A DNA stretch of 41,078 bases from a virus. This document shows positions 23,472 through 31,395 of the stretch, piece after piece. Below the pieces are notes generated by a model. The model saw only the letters and a list, made by a program, of their open reading frames with translations. It did no database searches and was not told the DNA's origin. The stretch covers positions 1 to 41,078 of the IMG/VR virus record IMGVR_UViG_3300044821_000062. One strand, 5' to 3'. The position numbers and the translations under genes are program-made. The stretch's first letter is position 1. The number at the start of each line of letters is the position of its first letter.

Positions 23472-24010
23472 TGGCAAACCGATTCTACGACAAGGGAATC
23501 GAAGCGTTTCTCGAGGGCTCGATCGCCGCGCTCTCCGATACCATCAAGGCCGCGCTCGTCTCCTCGGCCAGTTACACGCCGAACTTTGCGACCGATCAAT
23601 ATCTCAACGTGATTCCGGGCGGCGCGATCATCGCGGCCGGAGTGGCGCTGACGTCGAAGACCGGATCGGCCGGCACGTTGTCGGCGGCTAACACGGTCTG
23701 GACTGCTGTTTCTGGATCGGCGGCGGCCTACATCTGCCTGTACAAAGACACGGGCACGTCCAGCACTTCTCCGTTGATCGGGTTGATAGACACGGCGACG
23801 GGCTTGCCGGTGACTCCGAATGGCGGAGATATCACTGCGGCCTGGGCGAGCGGACAGGTGTTCACGTTGTTCGAAGGGCTCAGCGAAGCGGATAAGCGGC
23901 GGGCGCCCGGGCTGGTGAAGCGGCTGCGAGAGTGGATCGCGGAACAACTCGGGGCGGCCCGCTCTCCAGGCGGTTTGTGGATCCCGGCTCCGGCGCTGTC
24001 GGAGAGGTGA
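23471..24010 (+). CDS. Minor structural (tail-tip) protein
   Basis: 179 aa. The start ANRFYDKGIEAFLEGSI followed by DTIKAALV and a Gly/Ala/Thr-rich beta region (GGAIIAAGVALTSKTGSA) is a pattern often seen in small phage virion proteins near the tail tip. The C-terminal 40 residues become charged and helical. GGGGGTAAG precedes the ATG. The exact role is unknown. Confidence 0.65.
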   Translation: MANRFYDKGIEAFLEGSIAALSDTIKAALVSSASYTPNFATDQYLNVIPGGAIIAAGVALTSKTGSAGTLSAANTVWTAVSGSAAAYICLYKDTGTSSTSPLIGLIDTATGLPVTPNGGDITAAWASGQVFTLFEGLSEADKRRAPGLVKRLREWIAEQLGAARSPGGLWIPAPALSER

Positions 24011-24013
24011 ACC

Positions 24014-25225
24014 ATGTCGGTATTCGTTGACCAACTTGATCGCATCTCGACAACCCTGTCTGGATCGTATACGGCCGGCGGTTCGTCGCTGTCGCTCTCG
24101 AGCGCGACCGGGTTGCCGTCGGGGGCCTGTTTTTTCTTTCTGATCGTGCAAGCGGAGGGCTCGAATACCGAAGAGGTGTTTCTCGTCACGAACGTCTCAG
24201 GAACCACAGCCACGGTGACGGGCGCCCAAGCCAACACCAGCGCATCCAATCACGCATCCGGAGCTGTGGTAATCGCCTCCATTCTGGCCGCGAATGCGAT
24301 GTATGGCCTAACTCCGGATCTGCTGTCTTTTGAGCATCGTCCATATGGCACTCCGACCAGTTTCAAAACGGAGGTGACGGCGTTCAACCATGGCGCGAGC
24401 GTTGACTTAGTGAACTACTCCGGAGGCCCGGGGTATATGTCGGATTTCTGGTTTAGCGTCACGCTGAACTACTCCGACCTGAACAACATCACCATGACGA
24501 TCACGGCCGATGGAAACACGGTCTTCAGTGATCGCGCGTGCTTGTACTTCGCGGCGGAATATCAGTACAACACGACAGTCTTCGCGTCGCGCTTTATAGG
24601 GGCGAGCAACAATAACTCGAACAACGTCGGCTATTACAACTTCCTGCCTGTTCCGTTTTCGTCCAGCCTTAAAATCACGATCACGAATAACTCGGGATCT
24701 CAGAACGGCTTCTGCTGGTCCACGTTGACGCTACAGTTAGGAGTGCCGAATAGAAGCCCACGCACTCGGCGAATGATTTGTTCAAGCGGGCTACTGACTA
24801 ATCAGACGGTCGATACAGTCATAACCCTTGTCAATGCAACTGGGCTCAACCCGGGTCGGCTCGCTGGCATTTCGATGTCGCTCGACTCGTATCCAAACGG
24901 AGCGAATCCGCCGACAGCTCCGCTCGAGGGGAATTTCAAGTTCTATCTCGATGGCTCCGGTTCTCCAAGCATCGAGACGTCGGGAACAGAGGACTATCCC
25001 CACATGGCGAACTACTTCCAGGGATACAATGCTCCAACGGTTCCCGATTATCTAGGGTTGACGTTCAAAACTTCTGAAACCTGGAACTTCTATCGCTTTC
25101 ACATTCCGGACCCGATCTGTTTTCAGAACGCGCTCAAGGTCACATGGAATTGCGGCGACTCCGGCGAAGTCAATTTCACTGGCGGCGTGCGCGTTGCTTT
25201 CTGCCTCTGGTACTACACTGAGTAG
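24014..25225 (+). CDS. Tail protein with DUF2961/GH172-like glycoside hydrolase domain
   Basis: 403 aa. Residues 1-95 form a phage-type beta adaptor (LSLSSATGLPSG, then HASGAVV). Residues ~107-403 follow the DUF2961 (GH172) pattern in order: GPGYMSDFWFSVT (139-150), YYNFLPVPFSSSLKI (207-221), LEGNFKFYLDG (304-314), SGTEDY (323-328) and YRFHIPDPICF (360-370). Characterised GH172 enzymes are double jelly-roll alpha-furanosidases acting on fructo- or D-arabinofuranosides. As I recall, their two catalytic Glu are 21 residues apart; here E305 and E326 are also 21 apart. It probably attacks a surface glycan during adsorption. GAGAGGTGA precedes the ATG. Confidence 0.75.
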   Translation: MSVFVDQLDRISTTLSGSYTAGGSSLSLSSATGLPSGACFFFLIVQAEGSNTEEVFLVTNVSGTTATVTGAQANTSASNHASGAVVIASILAANAMYGLTPDLLSFEHRPYGTPTSFKTEVTAFNHGASVDLVNYSGGPGYMSDFWFSVTLNYSDLNNITMTITADGNTVFSDRACLYFAAEYQYNTTVFASRFIGASNNNSNNVGYYNFLPVPFSSSLKITITNNSGSQNGFCWSTLTLQLGVPNRSPRTRRMICSSGLLTNQTVDTVITLVNATGLNPGRLAGISMSLDSYPNGANPPTAPLEGNFKFYLDGSGSPSIETSGTEDYPHMANYFQGYNAPTVPDYLGLTFKTSETWNFYRFHIPDPICFQNALKVTWNCGDSGEVNFTGGVRVAFCLWYYTE

Positions 25226-25231
25226 CTCGTC

Positions 25232-27571
25232 ATGAGCCAAACATCGCAAGTCGGAATAGCCCAGGTCGGGGCGGCGCAAGTAGGACAGCGCGGCGTTGTC
25301 AGTGGCGCTCAGACGATCTCGGGAGCCACTATCCCGACAATGGCTTCGTGGCCCACGCCAATTATCGAAGGCGCGCCGCAGACCGTCCACCCATCGATTC
25401 TCGGCCCTAACCGGAACTGGATCAACCCGACTGTCTCCGGACCTATCTCGCCTTCGCCTATCCCATCGCATCAAGCGTGGCCAGTTGCTGACAAGGTGAC
25501 CGTATCGCAAACGGTGTCTCTCGCAACGATCCAAAGCCAGCAGTCATGGCCCACAACTGATCGAGTCGCGCACGTTCAGTTGATTCACGGGACCTGTACT
25601 ATTCCCAGCCAGTCCGCATGGCCGTCTCCGACGATCACCGGCGGCCCGAAGTACCTCGCGGTATATGGTGGGATTCCGCCGCGCCGAAGCTGGCCACAGA
25701 CGTCAAAGGTGACCGGCGGAACGCTGACAAAGGGAGTAACTGCTTACCTGGGTGGAGTTGACATTTCCATCTATCTGGCTGCCACCGATTCGGCGTGCTC
25801 GCTTCAAAGCCAGACTCTCGGACGGTGGAAATTCACGGCTGATCTGGTAGCCGAAGACGGACTGTTGACGCTCAATCCGCAGTTGGGCCAGACCATCGTT
25901 ATCTATGATCACGGGTATAGGGTGTTCATGGGCTGCCTGACTGAAGTCATTTGTGACCGCTACTTGATGACTCGGGATGCGATCGTCTGGCACTTGACCG
26001 CAACAGATAAAAGCGGTATTTGCGATCATCGCATTGTCACTGGAACGACCTATCCGGCCGGCTCCGATGTGATCGGAACAATCAACGCAATTTGCGCGAA
26101 CTATCTCAACGGCGAAGGAATCCTATTGAACGCGATTCCGCCTGTTGGGACGTATGGCGCGTTGTCGTCTGATTTGGTGTGCAATTTTATAACGGTCACG
26201 AGCGCGTTTGACTCCATCGCAAGCGACGCAGGGCTCGTGTGGTGGATTGACTTCTACGGCGTTCTGCATTGGTCTCCATTTGACCAACTTGCGCCGGCTC
26301 CGTTTCAAATCACGGAGGATTCGCTCAACTGGCGCAACGCGCAAGGCAAGCACGGCATCACGGTCACGCGCACCACGACGGACTACTACAACAAACTGTA
26401 CGCCGTCTCCAACCTGAACGTGGTACCGGGCTCAGGATCTGGTGGAACTCCGCCGACAACAGGCGCGGGTAATGTCGAGACATTCAACTGGACGCCGGGC
26501 CAGCCGGGCATCCGAACGAATACCGACTCATCGGGCACGGTATACGCGACGGGCATCATTTGCTCGACGGCTATTTCCTCCATCGCGAGCCTGACCGTCA
26601 ACGGCGTAGCTCAGACTTGCGTGGACTTTGGCGCGTACGCGGGGCAGTCTCCGGCGCCGCCCGATTACCTGTGGTTTTTCACTGGCCCGGCGACAGGCGT
26701 TCCCGGGCCGGGCGCATCACCCGCGGCGCTTCCGCCGACGGGCTCAACCATTGTCATTACCTACCAGCCGTACGTCTCGACATCCTCGAGCATCGCGCAA
26801 TACGGCGACGCGCTGGCGCCCGTCAATCCGTCCAGCGGTCAACTCCTCGGGACGTGTGGCTCCGGCATTTATGAGGGCGTGGTGTCGGTGAAGGACATCT
26901 CATCTCAGGAGTACCTGAATGCGATCGCCGAAAGCGAGTTGAGCCGTATCGGTGGGGTGCCGACGATCATTGATTTCGAGACGGACTTTCCGGGGCTGGT
27001 GCCCGGGCAAGCGCTCAACGTGGATGTCCCATTGTCGGGGGTGTCAAATCTGGCAACGCTCATCACGAGCGTATCGGGGATCTACGTTGCGCCGACGCTG
27101 AAAGATGGCGGCTCGTTCCGCTGGCAGGTGCAAAGTCGCTCCAACCTGGACCCCGGGAACTGGGTCAAATGGTATGAGCGGCTCATCTCGCGAACTCTGA
27201 ACCCGTTGCCGATCCTTCAGTATGAGCAGGCTACCTTCGTGCTCGGAGCGGGCTCTACGCTCAGCAGTGGCGTCAACCTGACGAACCCTTATATCGTAGG
27301 GCGCACGGGGCAAGTCGTTACGCTGATGGCCGCGGCGGCAACTCCGCCAACAGGCCAGAGCTTGACTCTCCAGATTTCGATAAACGGATCGCCGAACACA
27401 ACGCTCATGGTGACCATTCCGGCCGGCGCGACCAATCTTCAAGTGGTGAACATCCCGAAATCGGCGGGGCTCTATCTCTTCGCTCAGGATCTGCTGAATG
27501 TGACGGCGTTCTACAGCGGAGGCGGTACGAAGGCCACAGCGGTCACCGTGGCGCTTCGTTGGGCGATGTAG
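25232..27571 (+). CDS. Large tail hub/tip protein with N-terminal WP repeats
   Basis: 779 aa. Residues ~30-165 hold about six degenerate repeats built on IPSxxxWPxxxxV (for example IPSHQAWPVADKV, IQSQQSWPTTDRV, IPSQSAWP). A beta-rich middle (GGVDISIYLAATDS, FMGCLTEVICDRY) resembles the barrel domains of tail hub proteins, with NLNVVPGSGSGG and later Ig-like parts. The C-terminal ~130 residues look like a separate beta domain. Place and size fit the central hub or baseplate protein that carries receptor-binding parts. It ends 29 nt inside the convergent minus-strand gene, with no terminator seen. Confidence 0.7.
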   Translation: MSQTSQVGIAQVGAAQVGQRGVVSGAQTISGATIPTMASWPTPIIEGAPQTVHPSILGPNRNWINPTVSGPISPSPIPSHQAWPVADKVTVSQTVSLATIQSQQSWPTTDRVAHVQLIHGTCTIPSQSAWPSPTITGGPKYLAVYGGIPPRRSWPQTSKVTGGTLTKGVTAYLGGVDISIYLAATDSACSLQSQTLGRWKFTADLVAEDGLLTLNPQLGQTIVIYDHGYRVFMGCLTEVICDRYLMTRDAIVWHLTATDKSGICDHRIVTGTTYPAGSDVIGTINAICANYLNGEGILLNAIPPVGTYGALSSDLVCNFITVTSAFDSIASDAGLVWWIDFYGVLHWSPFDQLAPAPFQITEDSLNWRNAQGKHGITVTRTTTDYYNKLYAVSNLNVVPGSGSGGTPPTTGAGNVETFNWTPGQPGIRTNTDSSGTVYATGIICSTAISSIASLTVNGVAQTCVDFGAYAGQSPAPPDYLWFFTGPATGVPGPGASPAALPPTGSTIVITYQPYVSTSSSIAQYGDALAPVNPSSGQLLGTCGSGIYEGVVSVKDISSQEYLNAIAESELSRIGGVPTIIDFETDFPGLVPGQALNVDVPLSGVSNLATLITSVSGIYVAPTLKDGGSFRWQVQSRSNLDPGNWVKWYERLISRTLNPLPILQYEQATFVLGAGSTLSSGVNLTNPYIVGRTGQVVTLMAAAATPPTGQSLTLQISINGSPNTTLMVTIPAGATNLQVVNIPKSAGLYLFAQDLLNVTAFYSGGGTKATAVTVALRWAM

Positions 27572-27857
27572 CAGCAGCGGAGGCGATCAGAGCTACCACG
27601 CGCGCGCGAGCTGCGGCGATCTGTTCTTGGGATTTCTGGCTGAGCACTTCGCGCGCGCGCTCAATCGCCTCTTGCGCCGAATGGCAATCAACGCCCAGGA
27701 TCTCTGTCCCGGTTTCGATATCAGAGACTTTCCACGCCGTCTGATCCTCAGTTCGGTGAACTGCAAATTCCGGAGATTCCTTGAGCCTGTAGCCATTCGC
27801 AGCAATACAGGAGAAATCCTCCATGACAAGCTGGAGGCGGATACGTTGTCCAGTCAT
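27543..27857 (-). CDS. Small hypothetical protein (minus-strand operon, gene 5)
   Basis: 104 aa from the ATG at 27857, which overlaps the upstream stop (ATGA). The N-terminal half looks like a beta-rich small domain (YRLKESPEFAVHRTEDQ, then WKVSDIETGTEI), followed by a helix with Glu, Arg and Gln. The same kind of strand pattern appears in the next gene upstream (WFEVRNVQTGERI), so the two may be distant paralogues. Function unknown. Confidence 0.6.
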   Translation of the reverse strand: MTGQRIRLQLVMEDFSCIAANGYRLKESPEFAVHRTEDQTAWKVSDIETGTEILGVDCHSAQEAIERAREVLSQKSQEQIAAARARVVALIASAAATSPNEAPR

Positions 27858-28057
27858 TCTGGTGCGCCTTTTAGCGATGTAATCCGGAACGCTCTCCAAT
27901 TGCGCCCGGCGCGCCGCGCTTCTCTATCGGCGAAAGTCCCATCGGAAAACGTTTCAAAAATTCGTTCACCTGTTTGAACATTGCGCACTTCAAACCATGC
28001 ATTCTTGGACGCGCACCATTTCGTTAAAAGCCTACGAAGTTTCCGTATTGCCGTCAT
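27854..28057 (-). CDS. Small hypothetical protein (minus-strand operon, gene 4)
   Basis: 67 aa, basic. AAAGGAG precedes the ATG and ATGA overlaps exist on both sides, so it is a convincing gene. The segment WFEVRNVQTGERIFE resembles WKVSDIETGTEIL of the downstream neighbour. Function unknown. Confidence 0.6.
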   Translation of the reverse strand: MTAIRKLRRLLTKWCASKNAWFEVRNVQTGERIFETFSDGTFADREARRAGRNWRAFRITSLKGAPE

Positions 28058-28323
28058 GCCGTTGCTCCTTTCGAGTTGAGAGCATCCCGTACCGCGGCGT
28101 TCTGCGTCGCAAGGCGCTCCATTTGTTCCAAGTTGCGGATGGTCTTCGCCTGCGTTGCGCCAAGCTCACGGCTCGGCGTCACTTGGGCGAGATGCGCGGC
28201 CATCGCCCATTCCTGGGCTGTAGCGTGAGACATCTGTGCGGCCGTAATTCCGACCGAATGAAGGTAGGCGGCCAGTTTCGCCGCTTTCCGTTCTTGGGCT
28301 GAATTCTGGTAGGAATTGCTCAT
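28054..28323 (-). CDS. Small hypothetical helical protein (minus-strand operon, gene 3)
   Basis: 89 aa, Ala/Gln-rich and helical. It contains ERKAAKLAAYLHSVGITAAQ, which could form a helix-turn-helix-like unit, but a DNA-binding role is only a guess. It overlaps both neighbours by ATGA. Confidence 0.6.
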   Translation of the reverse strand: MSNSYQNSAQERKAAKLAAYLHSVGITAAQMSHATAQEWAMAAHLAQVTPSRELGATQAKTIRNLEQMERLATQNAAVRDALNSKGATA

Positions 28324-28496
28324 AGCTCATCTCCGCGTAGCAGGCGGGGCGAGTTGGCCATGCTGCTGATGTCGGATTCAAGTGTGGTCAGGCGGATCAG
28401 GTGATCCGCAATCACTTCCCGAACCAAACGGTCTTTCGTGTTGATCGCCTCCGCCACGATACGGCTCGCTTCCAGTAACGCCTCTTCTCTCGTCAT
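28320..28496 (-). CDS. Small hypothetical protein (minus-strand operon, gene 2)
   Basis: 58 aa from the ATG at 28496, chosen because GGAAAGGTGGGG lies just upstream and it overlaps the previous stop (ATGA); the frame extends eight codons further upstream. It is helical and acidic/basic mixed (REEALLEASRIVAEAINTKD). Function unknown. Confidence 0.6.
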   Translation of the reverse strand: MTREEALLEASRIVAEAINTKDRLVREVIADHLIRLTTLESDISSMANSPRLLRGDEL

Positions 28497-28762
28497 CGCC
28501 CCACCTTTCCTACGGGCCAAAACTCGTTCGCTTTCAGTTGTGCGTTCAGTAGGCCCATTGGGGCCGCAGCGCGAACGAGAAAATCAACTCGATCCTTGGC
28601 GTCTCTTAAGGTGACATGCTCGTGGCGATCCTCGACAGTCCGGTTGCAAAGCAAGTAAGATACCCAGGTCCGTCCAGATCCGTTCACGCAGGCAAGGACC
28701 GGGAAGTCTATGTTCATGATCGTGCGCGTACCAACTTGTTGTTCGTATTTCATATCGGCCAC
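28493..28762 (-). CDS. Small hypothetical protein (minus-strand operon, gene 1), leaderless GTG start
   Basis: 89 aa, family not recognised. The GTG at 28762 lies exactly 6 nt after the TAGTAT of promoter D, so it is preferred over the ATG at 28753. The fold is probably alpha/beta (FPVLACVNGSGRTWVSYLL). It heads a five-gene minus-strand operon of small proteins, which in phages often means early host-takeover genes. Confidence 0.65.
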   Translation of the reverse strand: MADMKYEQQVGTRTIMNIDFPVLACVNGSGRTWVSYLLCNRTVEDRHEHVTLRDAKDRVDFLVRAAAPMGLLNAQLKANEFWPVGKVGR

Positions 28763-28812
28763 GCATTGATACTACAGCAATACTACACGATTTGGAATGG
28801 TACGGAAGTACC
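28763..28812 (-). promoter_or_regulatory. Leaderless promoter with palindromic operator, copy D
   Basis: On the minus strand: palindrome GGTACT-TC-CGTACC (28812-28799), TGTAGT boxes beginning at 28787 and 28776 (11 bp apart), and -10-like TAGTAT (28774-28769) ending 6 nt before a GTG start. The distance from palindrome to start codon is 36 nt, equal to copies A, E and F. Confidence 0.75.
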
Positions 28813-28816
28813 GATT

Positions 28817-29374
28817 TTAGGGAAGGCGAAGAGTGAGGGGCTTGCCGCCTGGAGTTGCGGCGACCAGCAGGCCAGACCATGATCCGGAGTCGAGCAGGAA
28901 CGGGGTATCGGGTAGCAGGCGAGCAACATCCGCCTCCGGGTTGGGGGTGTCTTTCTGCACTTGAGTGTGAACCGCGCCCCAGAGCGCGCACGCGATCCCG
29001 GCCGCGCTCGCTCCGATGGTGGCGATGTTCGCCTGGGCGGAGTGGCTTTTGACCCGCGAAAGCGCAAAGGCGGCGGCCGTCGGACAAAACCCGATTGTGA
29101 CTCCGCCTACCATCGAGAGGCGCGCCGGGCGCGAGGTAGCAGCTTCGAGCCGCAGATCGGCTCCGGCCTGGGCCTGTAACAGGAACCGCGGCAGGGCTGG
29201 TTGCTCAGAAATGGCCGCGGCAATGATCTGGGCGCGCGCCAAGCGGGCGCCAGGCACGCCGGATATTTCCACGTCCCAGACGCGGCCGGCACCTGGGACC
29301 AACGCCACAACCGTCTGGGCGCGGGATGCCTGGAGCACCCCGAACCCGATGGTGATGAGAAGTAGGGCTCGCAC
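28817..29374 (-). CDS. Hypothetical secreted or membrane protein
   Basis: 185 aa. It starts RALLLITIGFGVLQASRAQ, a signal peptide with a likely cleavage after SRA. The mature part is Ala/Val/Leu-rich, with a possible TM or buried helix at about residues 115-135 (ATIGASAAGIACALWGAV). The family is not recognised. It is the last gene of the minus-strand unit that begins with the lectin-like structural protein. It is one of four phage proteins here with export signals. Confidence 0.55.
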   Translation of the reverse strand: MRALLLITIGFGVLQASRAQTVVALVPGAGRVWDVEISGVPGARLARAQIIAAAISEQPALPRFLLQAQAGADLRLEAATSRPARLSMVGGVTIGFCPTAAAFALSRVKSHSAQANIATIGASAAGIACALWGAVHTQVQKDTPNPEADVARLLPDTPFLLDSGSWSGLLVAATPGGKPLTLRLP

Positions 29375-29383
29375 GGGCCGGCC

Positions 29384-29857
29384 TTAGTTGCTATCTTCGG
29401 CGGCGATGACAGCCGCGGAGCGCGCATTCAGATCGGCGACGACGTTGCCGTACAGGGCGCGGGTGAACAGGGCGAGCACGGTGTCAGACGTCGATCCGAT
29501 GGCCTTCGCGAGTGCGCCGGCCGCGTCGTTCGGTTGCAGCCGCAGATCCTGAATCGTGATTCCGACGATGGCCGAATTCACCTTGCCTCCAGCCAGCGCT
29601 TGGACATCCAAGTACAACATGAGCGGCATGTTGGCCGGCACCTTGTCGGCTTGCATTTCCGCCAATGAATAACGGGTGATCGAGCCATCGGGATTCATGC
29701 CTCCGGACGATGGCGGCAGAACGTACGTATCGACGACGGACACGAACGGGGCCAGCAGCGCGGCAAGGGCGGCGGCGGCGGCCAGAGTGGAATTCTCGAG
29801 CGGATTCTCGGCGCGACATCCGCTGTATTTCTTGGACACGTCTACGGTAAGCCTCAT
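29384..29857 (-). CDS. Hypothetical protein of the minus-strand structural unit
   Basis: 157 aa from the ATG at 29857 (start RLTVDVSKKY, preceded by GAAGG); the longer in-frame version would overlap the upstream gene. A hydrophobic Ala/Leu-rich segment lies at about residues 25-45, then a loop with PPSSGG and a beta/helix part ending in a helical tail. Not recognised. Its neighbours suggest a virion-associated or envelope role. Confidence 0.55.
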   Translation of the reverse strand: MRLTVDVSKKYSGCRAENPLENSTLAAAAALAALLAPFVSVVDTYVLPPSSGGMNPDGSITRYSLAEMQADKVPANMPLMLYLDVQALAGGKVNSAIVGITIQDLRLQPNDAAGALAKAIGSTSDTVLALFTRALYGNVVADLNARSAAVIAAEDSN

Positions 29858-29870
29858 GCCTTCAGGATAC

Positions 29871-31052
29871 CTAATATGCATAGTTTCCGCCTCCGCATTC
29901 ATACGGCTGCGGAGTCAGGCTGGTCAACTTCTCAATCCAGATCTGAGTGGCGTACACCCGCGCCGTTTTCAGCGCGCGGATTCCCCATGAGCCATTTGTG
30001 ATCGCGGCATCAATCCAGGTGGCGAAGGTGTCCGGATCTACCGCGGCGAGGCTTTGGTAGCTCAGATAGCCGGGCCAGGCTTCGCCGAAAACGTTCGGAA
30101 CGGGGGTAACAAGGTGCCCCAGGTCGAGCGCGTGGATGCCGAATCGGCCTTGATAAAGCAGCGTGATGATTTCGTCTCCGGCTGGCGGCCGGCAGGTTGC
30201 GTTCACGGAAACGGCCATGACCTTCCCGAAGCACGGAGACGGCTCAAAAACCATCAACTGATCGGCGTTGCCTGTCCCCGCGCCGGGCGGATAGATGTAG
30301 GTGACATCACCGTCGGGGCCTTGCGTATGGTCACCGCTTTCGGTGTCATCTTCGCGTACCTGATACCAGCGGCGCGTCCCGGTTTTCGGCGTCCACACGG
30401 CGTTATCATCGGCTTGACTGCGGAGTGAGTTGATGCGCACTCGGCCGAGGAAATTATCGTATCCGTCTGTGTGCTGGCCATCCCAGATCACATAGTTATC
30501 GATCTGGAACACGGCCGAACCGAGGTACTGAATCCGCAGGTTGATGGTGTCGGGATATCCTCCGGGAATCGCGACTCGGCCGATAGCTGCGGAAACGCCG
30601 TTGATCCGCAGTTCAAAGGCTCCGCCGGCCGAAACGAGCGTGAACTCGATGGTGTACCACGTGTTCGACAACAACGCGATGCTCGATGTTGCGGCGACGT
30701 GGCCTTGATAGTCCAGCACGTTCATTTTGTTGTCGGCGCGCGTTTGGAGCGATACGATAATTTCGGCCGGGTGCGCTGAGTCCCAGCATTGCCACCAAAT
30801 GATGTTCGGCGGAAGCGTCGGCGGCCCATCAAAATACCAATCGAGATGGAATCCCCACGTTGCCTGATAGTCGAATTGCGCGGCAAAGTTGACATCGCCG
30901 AAACCGGTATTGGTCAGGCCCAAGCAGTAGCCGGAACCATCGCGACCAACTGGCATCGGGCCACCCGCGCCGATGCTCTGAGCGAAAGCGTTCCACTGTA
31001 GCTTTGCTCCACCGAACGACACCACGTCAAAACCCGCCAACTTTCGCAACAT
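29871..31052 (-). CDS. Lectin-like (concanavalin/LamG-type) structural protein
   Basis: 393 aa. Residues ~35-195 look like a concanavalin-type beta sandwich: DYQATWGFHLDWYFDG, the NTWYTIEFTLV strand, FELRINGVSAAIG and a final FQIDNYVIWDG. A beta-rich C-terminal half follows (GRVRINSLRSQADD, then RRWYQVREDD). Proteins of this type are common among phage fibre and tail-surface proteins that bind glycans. It is on the minus strand, unlike other structural genes, with its own predicted promoter: the ATG lies 6 nt after CATAAT. The palindrome of the divergent promoter E lies just upstream of that hexamer and overlaps it by one base. Confidence 0.65.
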   Translation of the reverse strand: MLRKLAGFDVVSFGGAKLQWNAFAQSIGAGGPMPVGRDGSGYCLGLTNTGFGDVNFAAQFDYQATWGFHLDWYFDGPPTLPPNIIWWQCWDSAHPAEIIVSLQTRADNKMNVLDYQGHVAATSSIALLSNTWYTIEFTLVSAGGAFELRINGVSAAIGRVAIPGGYPDTINLRIQYLGSAVFQIDNYVIWDGQHTDGYDNFLGRVRINSLRSQADDNAVWTPKTGTRRWYQVREDDTESGDHTQGPDGDVTYIYPPGAGTGNADQLMVFEPSPCFGKVMAVSVNATCRPPAGDEIITLLYQGRFGIHALDLGHLVTPVPNVFGEAWPGYLSYQSLAAVDPDTFATWIDAAITNGSWGIRALKTARVYATQIWIEKLTSLTPQPYECGGGNYAY

Positions 31053-31064
31053 GCCTCAATTATG
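31053..31064 (-). promoter_or_regulatory. Divergent leaderless -10 for the lectin-like gene
   Basis: On the minus strand CATAAT (31064-31059) is followed by TGAGGC and the ATG at 31052. The operator palindrome (31064-31077) covers -12 to -25 of this promoter, so bound regulator should block it. Confidence 0.55.
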
Positions 31065-31113
31065 AACCGAAAGTACTATTGGACATGCTGTAGTATTCGT
31101 GTAGTATAGAGCC
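31064..31113 (+). promoter_or_regulatory. Leaderless promoter with degenerate operator, copy E
   Basis: Left half GAACCG is degenerate and right half AGTACT is intact (31064-31077). A -35-like TTGGAC follows at 31079. TGTAGT boxes begin at 31089 and 31100 and TAGTAT (31102-31107) ends 6 nt before the ATG at 31114; the -35 to -10 spacer is 17 bp. It drives the small-gene/collagen operon. Confidence 0.75.
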
Positions 31114-31395
31114 ATGGAAAGCACTTACGTAATCGCAGCAAACCCGGCCCGGCCGCATCATCTCAGCGCGACGGCGCCCGGAACATCTCAGATCTGTCTT
31201 GCATGGCCAACGGAAATCGTCGGCGCATACGGCCATGGCGACCGCAACGCGCTCGATGCCGCGCTCGATCAGTTCGTTGCCGATTCGGTCATTTCCGACT
31301 CGCCCGTGCTCCGCGTTGCCGGCGTCATCGCCGGGCGCAACCGCAAGCTCGTTCCTGTGGTTGTCGTTCGCCTCCAGGGAGGAGGCGCCCAGTGA
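31114..31395 (+). CDS. Small hypothetical protein, first gene of operon E
   Basis: 93 aa, family not recognised. It appears alpha/beta with LDAALDQFVADSVISD and a final VVVVRLQGGG strand. It is predicted to be read from a leaderless mRNA, since the ATG lies 6 nt after TAGTAT and has no Shine-Dalgarno sequence. It overlaps the ribbon-helix-helix gene by 4 nt, so the two are coupled. Confidence 0.6.
   Translation: MESTYVIAANPARPHHLSATAPGTSQICLAWPTEIVGAYGHGDRNALDAALDQFVADSVISDSPVLRVAGVIAGRNRKLVPVVVVRLQGGGAQ

Noticed and set aside
23471-24010. Endolysin or depolymerase call for this tail-tip gene
   Set aside because: No catalytic motif; the start and beta-rich middle fit a small virion protein.
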